DNA of 64,000 nucleotides, taken from contig JADHXR010000017.1 of the NCBI GenBank assembly GCA_016782865.1, positions 1 to 64,000 on the forward strand, given 5' to 3'. Each line of letters begins with the position of its first letter. Within the stretch, counting starts at the first letter, position 1. Positions 49,730-57,994 of the stretch are shown piece after piece. A program made the position numbers and the translations under genes. The stretch comes from Phycisphaerae bacterium. GTDB lineage: Bacteria; Planctomycetota; Phycisphaerae; Sedimentisphaerales; Anaerobacaceae. Below the pieces are notes generated by a model that did no database searches, had not been told where the DNA came from, and worked only from the letters and a program-made list of their open reading frames with translations.

Positions 49730-50770
49730 ATGTCAGGAAAGATCAAATACAGCAAGGTAGCAATCGTGGCGTTCCTGACGGCCCTGATCTGGGTCTGGGC
49801 GGATCTGGCGCTGGATGAGACACTTCTGGTCCCAAATGTTTCTATAAGCATCGTCAAGTCCAGTGATCCCGCACTGTGGGCAACTTTCAAGAGCGAGGAC
49901 GGGCCACCTGTCTCATCGGTATCTATCAAGCATATTGTGCTCAAGGGCCCGACATCCAGAATGGCGGAGGTAAAGCGAGAACTAAGCAGTGGCTTGCTGA
50001 ACCTTGATTTTGCTCTGAATCCCGAGTTGCGAGAAATGGCTACCGCCGGATCATACACTCTGCCCGTCCTGAACTTTCTCAAGAGAATGAGCAGCGAAAT
50101 AAGAGAGCTCACCGGCCTCACGGTCGAATCCTGCGAACCGAATACGCTTGCCGTCAACGTCGAAATGCTCGTCGAAACATCACTGACTGTTAAATGCTTT
50201 GACCAAGGTGGAAGGCTGCAAGAGTTCCAGAGCATCGAACCGGACGCAGTGACCATGTTTGTGCCTGAAGGTTGGGGGCGAGACAAACCGGCCCGGGTTG
50301 CGCTGACGCCCAGCGAAATCAAGCAGGCAAGATCGACATCTGTAGAGAAAAAGCCCTACATTGTTCTGGCCGACAATCACGAACGGCAGTCGGACAAGTT
50401 TGTGCAGGTTAGAATACCGCCGGAAGAAGATATACTTGGCAAGGAGAAGGTACGCGGCGTAACAGTGAAGTATTGCTTCAGCCCCAATACTCAGGGCAAG
50501 TATAAAGTGGATGTAGAAAGCGAGGCTAAAGTACAGAGTGAGATTGACATCAGGGCTACGCCGGAGGCTAAGTTGGCCTACGAGGATGAGGCGTACCAAG
50601 TCAGTTTGGAGATTTACGACCAGGACGTCGATGCCACTGACTGGGTGTCAAGAGAACTCAAGTATGATTTTCCGGATGAGTATGTGGGCAAGGGCGAGAT
50701 CGAACTCGACCAGGATCCGGTTACCGCTAAATTTAAACTAACACGCCTGTCTTCCGGTGACGGTTCGTAG
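49730..50770 (+). CDS. YbbR/CdaR-like membrane-anchored protein
   Basis: Predicted 346 residues from the ATG at 49730; an in-frame ATG at 49715 is possible. A single N-terminal membrane helix (VAIVAFLTALIWVWADLAL) is followed by an extracytoplasmic part with YbbR-type beta-sandwich features (NVSISIVKSSDPALWATF, IKHIVLKGPTSRMAEVKREL, LTVESCEPNTLAVNVEMLV, and another pair later). YbbR/CdaR proteins bind and regulate CdaA at the membrane. It begins 34 bases after the cyclase gene, on the same strand. The C-terminal half is unfamiliar and may hold degenerate repeats of the same fold. Confidence 0.8.
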   Translation: MSGKIKYSKVAIVAFLTALIWVWADLALDETLLVPNVSISIVKSSDPALWATFKSEDGPPVSSVSIKHIVLKGPTSRMAEVKRELSSGLLNLDFALNPELREMATAGSYTLPVLNFLKRMSSEIRELTGLTVESCEPNTLAVNVEMLVETSLTVKCFDQGGRLQEFQSIEPDAVTMFVPEGWGRDKPARVALTPSEIKQARSTSVEKKPYIVLADNHERQSDKFVQVRIPPEEDILGKEKVRGVTVKYCFSPNTQGKYKVDVESEAKVQSEIDIRATPEAKLAYEDEAYQVSLEIYDQDVDATDWVSRELKYDFPDEYVGKGEIELDQDPVTAKFKLTRLSSGDGS

Positions 50771-50861
50771 AGTACTCGCAGTTGACTACGAGAAACTCAC
50801 TTCGCATCCGCAAAGGTCGTTTCTTTCGGCCTTCAAGGATAGCTCGGTTTTTGACCAAGGA

Positions 50862-52547
50862 TCATTTGCTCGTCGCCTCTTGCGGAGCGCCGTTTTTCCT
50901 TACACCTGCTACCGCTACCAACGCGGCATACGCAAGGAAGATCGCGAGCAATACGAGTATCACTGACACAACGGCCAGCAGGATGCTCCGCTGTGAGCCT
51001 TCGGCGGTGGCGAATCCGTATGCCTGGTAGATCAGCGCAGCGACTGTGGTCACGAGCATTATGCAGGCCGGCACGGCGGTGAACAGACAATTGCGTTTGC
51101 GCATCAGCAGATAGACGCTCGCAACAATTAGCACGAGACTGGCGACAAGTTGATTTGCTGCACCGAATACGGGCCATATCGCCTTCCAGTTACCCAACGC
51201 AAGGGCCCCCGAAGAAATGCCGACTAGCGCTACCGCTACGTACTTGTTCTTCAGCGGGGTGATGCCCAGCGTTTCGCCAAGAAGCTCATTGCACAAATAG
51301 CGCGTGATTCGCGTTGCCGAATCGAGGGTCGTCATGATAAAAGTCTTGAGCATTGTGATACCAATCAGGGACCCAAGGGTGCCGAAGAACACTTTCGTAA
51401 GCTGTCCATATCCGGTCCCGAATGCTTTAATGAAGTTTCCACCCGCGGAGACATCCTGAAATACGAGCCCTTCAATACCCTCTGGGGCGCTCTTCCAGTA
51501 CAAACCGGCCGTGACCGCGATAACCGCAAGCACAGCGAGCACACTTTCGAGAATCATAGCCCCGTAGCCGATAGGCCTCGCATCGGACATTCGCTTAACC
51601 TGCTTGGAAGTGGTGCCGCTCGCAACGAGACTGTGAAATCCCGACAGGGCGCCACAGGCTACCGTGACAAACAACATTGGCCACATCCATCCTTTGCTCG
51701 TGCCGAAAGAGATATAAGCCGGGGCTTGCATCTGAGGGCGGGCAATGATTAGGCCGAGAAATCCGAAAAACATACCGAAGTACAGCACCGCCCCGGCCAG
51801 ATGGTCTCTCGGCTGAAGCAGTAAGGTAACCGGAGTTACAGACGCCACCATACCGTAGATGAGCAATATCACGGTCCATATCTTCACTGCGTTTTCGGCA
51901 TTTTCCACGGGCAGCTCAACAGGAAGGTAGTATCCCGCCACAATGAGACCAAAGAGCAGCAGTACTCCCATTATCGAACACAATAGCACGGGCAGTTGAA
52001 CTCGGTACATCAGGAACCCGACTACCAGGGCCACAAGTATCAGCCCGAATGTTGGAATGACCACCTCAGGCGTAGTGGCCAAAGTCTTGCCCGCAATAGC
52101 CGCGAACACTGCGACTACAAGAATCAGGGCCAGGAGGGCGAACGTGCCGAAAAGGATCTTGCTCGTCTTTCCCATCACGGACTCGGTGACGGTGGTAATT
52201 GACTTGCCCTGGTGCCTCAGCGACATGACCAGTGCGATGAAATCATGGACGGCTCCGAAAAGGACTCCGCCGACCACAATCCAGATAAGGGCGGGCAGCC
52301 ATCCCCAGTACAGGCACGCGATTACGGGGCCTATTATGGGCGCCGCGCCGGCAATTGAGGCGAAATGATGACCGAAAAGAATGCTCCAGTGCCTGGCCGG
52401 GACGTAGTCGACGCCGTCGTTGAGTTCGACGGCAGGGGTGATTTGACTGTCATCGAGTCCTATCCATTCTTTGACTTTGCGGCTGTAAAAGACATATCCC
52501 AAAGACAATAGAAAAACGGCGATTCCTGCAACAAACAAAGAATTCAT
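50862..52547 (-). CDS. cstA: CstA-family carbon starvation transporter
   Basis: Predicted 561 residues with about 14-16 membrane helices. The ATG at 52547 has AAGGAG eight bases upstream; the TTG at 52553 in the same frame lacks that spacing. Diagnostic segments are DGVDYVPARHWSILFGHHFASIAGAAPIIGPVIA near residue 45, WGWLPALIWIVVGGVLFGAVHDF, and TTSKQVKRMSDARPIGYGAMILES. The family transports pyruvate or peptides across the cytoplasmic membrane. It ends 92 bases from the convergent ybbR-like gene and is followed upstream by der on the same strand. Confidence 0.92.
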   Translation of the reverse strand: MNSLFVAGIAVFLLSLGYVFYSRKVKEWIGLDDSQITPAVELNDGVDYVPARHWSILFGHHFASIAGAAPIIGPVIACLYWGWLPALIWIVVGGVLFGAVHDFIALVMSLRHQGKSITTVTESVMGKTSKILFGTFALLALILVVAVFAAIAGKTLATTPEVVIPTFGLILVALVVGFLMYRVQLPVLLCSIMGVLLLFGLIVAGYYLPVELPVENAENAVKIWTVILLIYGMVASVTPVTLLLQPRDHLAGAVLYFGMFFGFLGLIIARPQMQAPAYISFGTSKGWMWPMLFVTVACGALSGFHSLVASGTTSKQVKRMSDARPIGYGAMILESVLAVLAVIAVTAGLYWKSAPEGIEGLVFQDVSAGGNFIKAFGTGYGQLTKVFFGTLGSLIGITMLKTFIMTTLDSATRITRYLCNELLGETLGITPLKNKYVAVALVGISSGALALGNWKAIWPVFGAANQLVASLVLIVASVYLLMRKRNCLFTAVPACIMLVTTVAALIYQAYGFATAEGSQRSILLAVVSVILVLLAIFLAYAALVAVAGVRKNGAPQEATSK

Positions 52548-52581
52548 GCACAAAACTCCTTAACAATGTCTCTGCCCGCCC

Positions 52582-53901
52582 CTACTCCCGGTGTCTTCGC
52601 GTAAGCAGCCTTATCGGTACCTCCTCGATCGGCAGCATGGACCGTAGTCGATTTACCACGAATCTGAGATAGTTCTCTTCAAACAGTTCAGGTTTGTTCA
52701 CAAACATTAGTATCGTAATCGGATTAACCGCAATTTGCGTGGCGTAATAGATCTTGGGCCAACCTCTTGTGCTCCTTTTGGCTGCACTTATTCTCTCTTC
52801 CCTTATGATTTCGAAGGCCTTGTTCAATTTGGCCGTTGGTATCCAAGTCGTCGTCTGCTTGAAGATTTCCGTAGCCAGGTCCAAAACGCTCTGGACGTTC
52901 CTGGCCTCGCTTGCGGTCGTAAACGCCAACGGCGCGTATTTCAAACCCGGCAGAACCTTCGTCAAATACTCCTCGTAGTCCTCGGTGACCGCCGACTCCT
53001 TTGCGAGATCCCATTTGTTGACAACGAGCACGCAGCTCTTGTATTCTTCGGATATGAACCTGGCTAATTTCTTATCGACTTGCGACAGCGGCAGAGTAGC
53101 GTCTATCATAAACAGCACAACATCCGCACGATGAATCGATCGAGTCACGCGAACATAGCTGTAGAACTCGATACTGTCGGCCATCTTGTTCTTCTTTCGT
53201 ATCCCGGCAGTGTCAATTACGACGATGGTCTTGCCGTCCTTTTCGAACCGAACGTCCACAGCGTCTCTGGTCGTCCCCGGCGTCTCGCTGACGATCACCC
53301 TCTCGGAACCGACCATGGCGTTGACAAGTGTGCTCTTGCCGGCGTTTCGTTTGCCGGCCATCGCGATCTTCATAACCGGCTTAGCGGGCTCGCCCCGCTG
53401 CGAAGATGAGAACTTCTCAAAAATCTCATCGAGCAGAACGGCTTTGTTGAGATTGTTCTGTGCCGAGATGCACAGGAATTCGCCGAAGCCTAACCTGGAG
53501 AATTCCCCGGCCGCCGGGAACAGTCTTGCCGTGTCGGCTTTGTTGGCGACGCCGATAACGTCAAGATTGTATTTGCGCAGAAGCTGTGCTATTGTCTCAT
53601 CCAACGGCACGATGCCATCGCGAATGTCGACCATGAACAACACCAGATCGGCCGATTCGATCGCCCGGAGGATTTGCTGCTCGATATGGTCGCTCAGCCG
53701 ATCGCTGTCGACTATTCCGTACCCGCCCGTGTCGACAAGCTCGAAGTAGTGGTCGTCTCTTCCAATTATGGTGCTCACGCGGTCTCTTGTGACGCCGGCC
53801 GTCGGCTCGACGATGCTGATCATCTGCCCCGCCAGCGCATTTAACAGACTGCTTTTGCCCACATTGGGCCGACCAATTATCGCAACTACCGGTAACGCCA
53901 T
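52582..53901 (-). CDS. der: Ribosome-biogenesis GTPase Der
   Basis: Predicted 439 residues with the two consecutive GTPase domains that define Der/EngA. Domain 1: GRPNVGKSS (residues 10-18), DTGG, NKAD. Domain 2: GKRNAGKSTLVNAMVGS, ETPGTTRDAVDV, DTAGIRKKNK, VVNKWDL. A KH-like C-terminal domain follows (YYATQIAVNPITILMFVNKPELFEENYLRFVVNRLR). The second P-loop reads GKRNAGKST instead of the usual GRPNVGKSS, but retains the GKS core. The start at 53901 fits the normal MxxPVVAIIGRPNVGKS N-terminus. Der is essential for assembly of the 50S subunit. Confidence 0.97.
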   Translation of the reverse strand: MALPVVAIIGRPNVGKSSLLNALAGQMISIVEPTAGVTRDRVSTIIGRDDHYFELVDTGGYGIVDSDRLSDHIEQQILRAIESADLVLFMVDIRDGIVPLDETIAQLLRKYNLDVIGVANKADTARLFPAAGEFSRLGFGEFLCISAQNNLNKAVLLDEIFEKFSSSQRGEPAKPVMKIAMAGKRNAGKSTLVNAMVGSERVIVSETPGTTRDAVDVRFEKDGKTIVVIDTAGIRKKNKMADSIEFYSYVRVTRSIHRADVVLFMIDATLPLSQVDKKLARFISEEYKSCVLVVNKWDLAKESAVTEDYEEYLTKVLPGLKYAPLAFTTASEARNVQSVLDLATEIFKQTTTWIPTAKLNKAFEIIREERISAAKRSTRGWPKIYYATQIAVNPITILMFVNKPELFEENYLRFVVNRLRSMLPIEEVPIRLLTRRHRE

Positions 53902-53965
53902 AAACCATCCGATCTTCAATCACATATTTCAAAACCTGCATTCTACCAGAAATGGCCGCATTAGC

Positions 53966-54472
53966 CTAACAGAGTTCTTCCCGCCGGACAACCTTCTCCA
54001 TCTTGTAGTCGTCCATCACAAAGCCGTTGCCGATGTCCTGAACGAAGACGCCGAGGTTCGCGAATCCGAATTTCTCATACGACTTTATTGCATCCGTATT
54101 GTTCTTGTTTGCCGTGAGCGTGATCTTGCTCAGTCCCCTTTCTCTGGCAAGGTCTTCGAGAAATCCAATCGCTTTTCTTCCAAAGCCTTTGCCGCGCTGT
54201 GACGCCCTGATATAGAGTTTGCTCAGGAACAATTCACCTTCTTTGGGGCATACTCCCATGTATCCTTCATAATTATCGTCGGCCTTGAGCAGATAATAAG
54301 AATAGTCGCTTTCGATTTGCTCGGATATCGCCTTCTTCGACTGGAACTTCTCCAGCATATAATCGACCTGGGCCTTGCCTATGATAGGAATGAAGTGTTG
54401 ATTCCATATCTCACAAGCCAGCCTCGCGACTGTTTCTATCTGAGTTTCGGTAGATACTTTTTCGATGTTCAT
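53966..54472 (-). CDS. GNAT family N-acetyltransferase
   Basis: Predicted 168 residues. The acetyl-CoA-binding core is GELFLSKLYIRASQRGKGFGRKAIGFLEDLARERG (RGKGFG is the motif A loop), followed by LTANKNNTDAIKSYEKFGFANLG (motif B, NxxAIxxYEKxGF). These are textbook features of the GNAT fold. Substrate cannot be read from the sequence. It stands alone, between der and a membrane-protein gene on the same strand. Confidence 0.92.
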   Translation of the reverse strand: MNIEKVSTETQIETVARLACEIWNQHFIPIIGKAQVDYMLEKFQSKKAISEQIESDYSYYLLKADDNYEGYMGVCPKEGELFLSKLYIRASQRGKGFGRKAIGFLEDLARERGLSKITLTANKNNTDAIKSYEKFGFANLGVFVQDIGNGFVMDDYKMEKVVRREELC

Positions 54473-54499
54473 CGTTGTTTGGATATGTTCATTCCATTT

Positions 54500-55108
54500 T
54501 CACGCACAGTCCGGAGGTAATGGTCCACAGGAAAGTTCAGGTTCGGCTAACTTATCAGATATCAAAGCTATTCCCGCAACGAACATGATCAGCCCGGCAA
54601 CTATGAGTGGACCAAGCACGAAGATGTTGGGCGCTGCGTAAGGTCGTGGTCCGAAGGCCGGGCCGATGACTAAACTCCCATCAGGCATCAGGTATTCCGC
54701 TTCGTAGTATGTAAGCCAGCCCAACCAGCGGAGCCTGGTGCCTCTGCGATACCGAAGAATCTTGCACCCCTCGAACGACTTCGGGCCCTGCACAAACGGA
54801 CGTATGTTCTGGGATGGCTCCCGCCATGATGTGTATCGAAACTTCGCTAGCTTTTCCGCACTTACATCGTCATAAGACAGCCGAAGTTCCATTAGTCCGC
54901 TGTACATCGCACTGGGCAGTAACGACAGTGCGAACAGTCCGATCCCGATAGGAATGAAAAGTATCCCCAGAGTAATGAGTATTATCTTGGTTATCCGACG
55001 CTTGCGCCTGTATCCGCGGGTCACTGCAGCGTCGTTCGCCGAAGATTCTTCTTCCGATCTCGTCACGGATGTTCCCTCAATGTCGTTTCCTTTACAGCTC
55101 TCGACCAT
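54500..55108 (-). CDS. Membrane protein of unknown function
   Basis: Predicted 202 residues from ATG 55108, with a helix near residues 38-60 (IILITLGILFIPIGIGLFALSLL) and a second near 160-185 (IFVLGPLIVAGLIMFVAGIALIS). The segment between them (YDDVSAEKLAKFRYTSWREPSQNIRPFV...YLMPDGSLVIGP) would form an extracytoplasmic domain. The frame is open back to 55261, but that extra part reads into a dispersed repeat (SSEAQRSREIW), so the downstream start is preferred. No family recognised. Confidence 0.65.
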   Translation of the reverse strand: MVESCKGNDIEGTSVTRSEEESSANDAAVTRGYRRKRRITKIILITLGILFIPIGIGLFALSLLPSAMYSGLMELRLSYDDVSAEKLAKFRYTSWREPSQNIRPFVQGPKSFEGCKILRYRRGTRLRWLGWLTYYEAEYLMPDGSLVIGPAFGPRPYAAPNIFVLGPLIVAGLIMFVAGIALISDKLAEPELSCGPLPPDCA

Positions 55109-55205
55109 TATAGCAGAAGACCCGCAACACACAAAGCATTGTGATCGCTTCTGGATCGAATGTGACTGGCCGTCCCCGATTAGCTTTTGCATGCACGCAA
55201 ACCAG

Positions 55206-55242
55206 ATTTCTCGACTGCGCTGCGCTTCGCTCGAAATGACCA
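55206..55242. repeat. Dispersed palindromic element
   Basis: TTTCTCGACTGCGCTGCGCTTCGCTCGAAATGACC-like sequence. In one frame it translates as SSEAQRSREIW, a string I recall from many unrelated bacterial annotations. I read it as a short mobile or REP-like repeat. Confidence 0.55.
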
Positions 55243-55404
55243 GGAGTGCAGTCCTCGGCAATGCGGTTGCTGAGCCGGGACAAGTCGGTTATAATCACTG
55301 CACACCGTGCGGTGTGTCGATTCGAAGGCCGAAACAATTGTCAATTGAAAACTTGTGCCCGCGAAAGCGAGTATCGCAAATCGAAAATATACTGGGTATT
55401 ACAG

Positions 55405-56061
55405 ATGGAACCTCTGATCGTTGTCGGCTTTGTCGCGATATTCATCGTTGTGCTGGTTGCCGGTATCATGAGCGCTCGCAAGCGGCGCGAGGCGATGGTG
55501 TCTCTGGCGGCAAAGCTGGGTCTGCGCTTCGATCCCGCCAAGGATCGGCATCTGGCCAGGCGATATAAGTTTCTCGATAAGCTCCGCAGAGGATCGCATC
55601 GGTACGCCTACAACGTTCTCTCGGGCAGCCACCAGGGACACGAAATCACGGTGTTCGACTACCATTACCAGACAGGCTCGGGCAAGGACACGCACCACCA
55701 CCACTTCTCGTTCTTTATCCTGCACCTGGCGGCCACGTTCCCCGAGCTGATCATCGGCCCCGAGGGCGTGTTCTCGAAAATCGCCCAGGCGGTGGGGTAC
55801 GACGACATCGACTTCGAGTCGCACGAGTTCTCCAAAAGGTTCTGTGTCCGCTCGGCCGACAAGAAGTTCGCGTACGATGTGTGCAACGCCCGGATGATCG
55901 AATATCTGTTGTCGAATCGTGATTTCAGCATAGAGATCGAGGGCAATGTCCTGGCCATCTCATTCAGTCGCAAGCTGGCGCCGGAGTCGATCGAGCCGAA
56001 TCTGAATCGACTTGTCACTGTCAGATCACTAATGCCGGACTATCTGTTTTCAGGGAGATAA
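55405..56061 (+). CDS. Membrane-anchored protein of unknown function
   Basis: Predicted 218 residues. The ATG at 55405 gives a normal N-terminal anchor, MEPLIVVGFVAIFIVVLVAG; the frame upstream of it is repeat-derived. The rest is soluble-looking: RRREAMVSLAAKLGLRFDPAKD, GSHQGHEITVFDYHYQTGSGKDTHHHHFSFFILHL with four consecutive histidines, and EGNVLAISFSRKLAPESIEPNL. The layout resembles small DUF3137-like proteins, but I cannot confirm a family. It ends two bases before lemA and is clearly co-transcribed with it. Confidence 0.75.
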   Translation: MEPLIVVGFVAIFIVVLVAGIMSARKRREAMVSLAAKLGLRFDPAKDRHLARRYKFLDKLRRGSHRYAYNVLSGSHQGHEITVFDYHYQTGSGKDTHHHHFSFFILHLAATFPELIIGPEGVFSKIAQAVGYDDIDFESHEFSKRFCVRSADKKFAYDVCNARMIEYLLSNRDFSIEIEGNVLAISFSRKLAPESIEPNLNRLVTVRSLMPDYLFSGR

Positions 56062-56063
56062 CT

Positions 56064-56621
56064 ATGTGGGTGCCTTTTGCTGTAATCGCCGCTGTCATCT
56101 TCGTTCCGATCATGTACGTCATTCTTACGTACAACACGCTGGTTGCTCTGCGAAACCACATCCGCGATGCGTGGGGCAACATCGACACCGAACTCAAGCG
56201 CCGCTACGATCTTATCCCCAACCTTGTTGCGACGGTCAAAGGCTACGCGGCCCACGAAAAGCAAATCTTCGAGCGCGTCACTCAACTTCGCACCCAGTGC
56301 ATGGCCAGTGAGGGAGCCGTCAACAAGCAGGCCGACGAGAGCCAACTGGTCGACGCCCTGCAAAAGATGCTGGCGGTGGTGGAAAACTACCCTCAACTCA
56401 AATCCGACCGCAATTTCCTCAAGTTGCAGCAGGAACTGGTCAACACCGAAGACCGAATCCAGGCGGCAAGGCGCTTCTACAACGGTAACGTGCGAGACTA
56501 TCGCAACAAGTGCCAGATGTTCCCCAGCAGCATAATCGCCGGAACATTCGGCTTCCAGCACCAGGACTATTTCAACGTACACCCATCCATCCGCGAAGTC
56601 CCTGACGCCGATTTTGGATAG
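56064..56621 (+). CDS. LemA family protein
   Basis: Predicted 185 residues, with GGGAGA-type ribosome-binding sequence before the ATG. An N-terminal membrane helix (VPFAVIAAVIFVPIMYVIL) is followed by the LemA helical bundle: TYNTLVALRNHIRDAWGNIDTELKRRYDLIPNLVATVKGYAAHEKQIFERVTQLR and ELVNTEDRIQAARRFYNGNVRDYRNK. These are the most conserved strings of the family, whose members face outside and often accompany membrane proteases or DUF-type partners. The final PSSIIAGTFGFQHQDYF is also typical. Its partner is the gene immediately upstream. Confidence 0.95.
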   Translation: MWVPFAVIAAVIFVPIMYVILTYNTLVALRNHIRDAWGNIDTELKRRYDLIPNLVATVKGYAAHEKQIFERVTQLRTQCMASEGAVNKQADESQLVDALQKMLAVVENYPQLKSDRNFLKLQQELVNTEDRIQAARRFYNGNVRDYRNKCQMFPSSIIAGTFGFQHQDYFNVHPSIREVPDADFG

Positions 56622-56626
56622 TTGAC

Positions 56627-56679
56627 GTAGGGTGTGCACCGCACACCGCAACAGTATTGGTGGGCAGTGCCCACCCTAC
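56627..56679. repeat. GTAGGGTG inverted-repeat element
   Basis: GTAGGGTG (56627-56634) and CACCCTAC (56672-56679) bracket an inner perfect hairpin GGTGGGC-AGT-GCCCACC (56659-56675). It lies just after lemA. No T-run follows; it looks like a dispersed repeat that may double as a transcript end. Confidence 0.6.
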
Positions 56680-56700
56680 CTGACTTATCCTGCGCCCTGC

Positions 56701-57039
56701 TCATATTGTGTCTAACTCTTCTGTGTCATCGAGGTGATGTAGCAGCAAGTAGTCGTCCCAGCCATGTTCGCCTTCGCAGACTACTATAGATGCTTTAGGC
56801 AGACCTGGGGAAGAATCTCCGCCTTCGTAGAAGCGACTTCTGATCTGACTCCACAAAGCTCCCAAATCACTCGTCATGCAATTTGTGTTTATGTATCCGC
56901 CGTCGTCGAACCCTTCGTCAACATCAACGCCACTTACGCAGGTTGATTTGCCGCACCATTTCTTGAATAGATCAATGAAGCTCTCATTATCCAGATCGGG
57001 AGACCTTTCAGGCTGGATTTGTACACTTAGGCATTTCAT
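56701..57039 (-). CDS. Small protein of unknown function
   Basis: Predicted 112 residues, acidic, without signal peptide or membrane helix. The start at 57039 keeps the gene clear of the upstream amidotransferase gene. Recognisable features are a few CxxxC-like cysteines (WCGKSTCVSGVDVDEGFDDGGYINTNC) and a C-terminal LLHHLDDTEELDTI. I do not recognise the family. It lies 52 bases downstream of the glutamine amidotransferase gene on the same strand and might belong to that operon, but spacing and start support are weak. Confidence 0.5.
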   Translation of the reverse strand: MKCLSVQIQPERSPDLDNESFIDLFKKWCGKSTCVSGVDVDEGFDDGGYINTNCMTSDLGALWSQIRSRFYEGGDSSPGLPKASIVVCEGEHGWDDYLLLHHLDDTEELDTI

Positions 57040-57091
57040 GTTTTCATCGCTAAATGTGATTACATACGTGAAGCATAATACACTGGGTACA

Positions 57092-57994
57092 TCATGGTTC
57101 AAACGGAATCTGTCGGCGCTCGCGGGCACGGTTTACGAAGGTCTTGAAGACTTTGTGCTGGACTTGTTTATCCAGCGTCAATTCGGGGTGCCATTGTATG
57201 CCGATGACCCAGCCCTCGTTGTCGGCGGAGTCGGCTTCGATGGCCTCTACTGTGCCGCCGGGGCCGGTTGCGGCTATCTTGACTCCCGGGGCAGGCTCGG
57301 CGACGCAATTGCCGTGCAGGCTGACGACCCTTTCCAGCCGGGTCACGCCAAAGATTTTCGCAAGTTCACTGTCCGGGGGAAGGTCAACCGCGTGCCCCTT
57401 CAAGACAAAATGCTGCTCCTTGACCTCAGGTTCCAGGCGGAGGTTTCGTACGCGGCCTCCCATCGCGACGTTCAGGATCTGACATCCCCGGCAGATGCCG
57501 AGGATGGGCAGGCCCTTGAGCCTTGCCGCGCGAATCAGGGTGATCTCGAAGTCGTCGCGCAGGCGGTGGACCAGCATGGTGCTGTTCGGGTCGCCTCCGT
57601 AGAGGTTTGGGTCCACGTCACCGCCGCCTGTCAGGAGCACGCCGTCGATTCGTTTGTCTTCGAGCAGGGTCTTCACAGCATCAGGATCGACGGGATCACC
57701 GGCGGCGTTGGGGCGCAGCGTTATGAGTCGCCCACCCGCCGCCTTCATGACACGCTGGTACGTCGCATCGGTTATGCCGACCCGCCCCAGCAGCGTGTTG
57801 TCCAGCAAGAAGGCGATCCGCGGAGCGTCCGCGGGCACGCGAGCGTTTGTCCAGACCGGATAGATCAGGCGGAGCAATACAAAGGTGACGATCAGAATAG
57901 CAAGCGCAAGCGCAATCCGGCGCAACCAGCGTCTCAGGCGTCCGGCCGGTGGCCTTGCCTTAGCGGGACTTCCCTGGGTTTTCTCATTTATCAT
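57092..57994 (-). CDS. Membrane-anchored class I glutamine amidotransferase-like hydrolase (peptidase C26)
   Basis: Predicted 300 residues. A basic N-terminus and one membrane helix (IALALAILIVTFVLLRLIY, residues 27-45) precede a class I glutamine amidotransferase fold of the gamma-glutamyl hydrolase (PuuD-like) type: GVLLTGGGDVDPNLYGG, nucleophile C168 in LGICRGCQILN, and H269/E271 in IQWHPE. These give a complete Cys-His-Glu triad. Enzymes of the family cleave gamma-glutamyl amide or peptide bonds. The stop of the upstream ATP-grasp gene overlaps its start by 11 bases, so the two are translationally coupled. The membrane anchor is unusual for a family that is generally cytoplasmic. Confidence 0.9.
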   Translation of the reverse strand: MINEKTQGSPAKARPPAGRLRRWLRRIALALAILIVTFVLLRLIYPVWTNARVPADAPRIAFLLDNTLLGRVGITDATYQRVMKAAGGRLITLRPNAAGDPVDPDAVKTLLEDKRIDGVLLTGGGDVDPNLYGGDPNSTMLVHRLRDDFEITLIRAARLKGLPILGICRGCQILNVAMGGRVRNLRLEPEVKEQHFVLKGHAVDLPPDSELAKIFGVTRLERVVSLHGNCVAEPAPGVKIAATGPGGTVEAIEADSADNEGWVIGIQWHPELTLDKQVQHKVFKTFVNRARERRQIPFEP

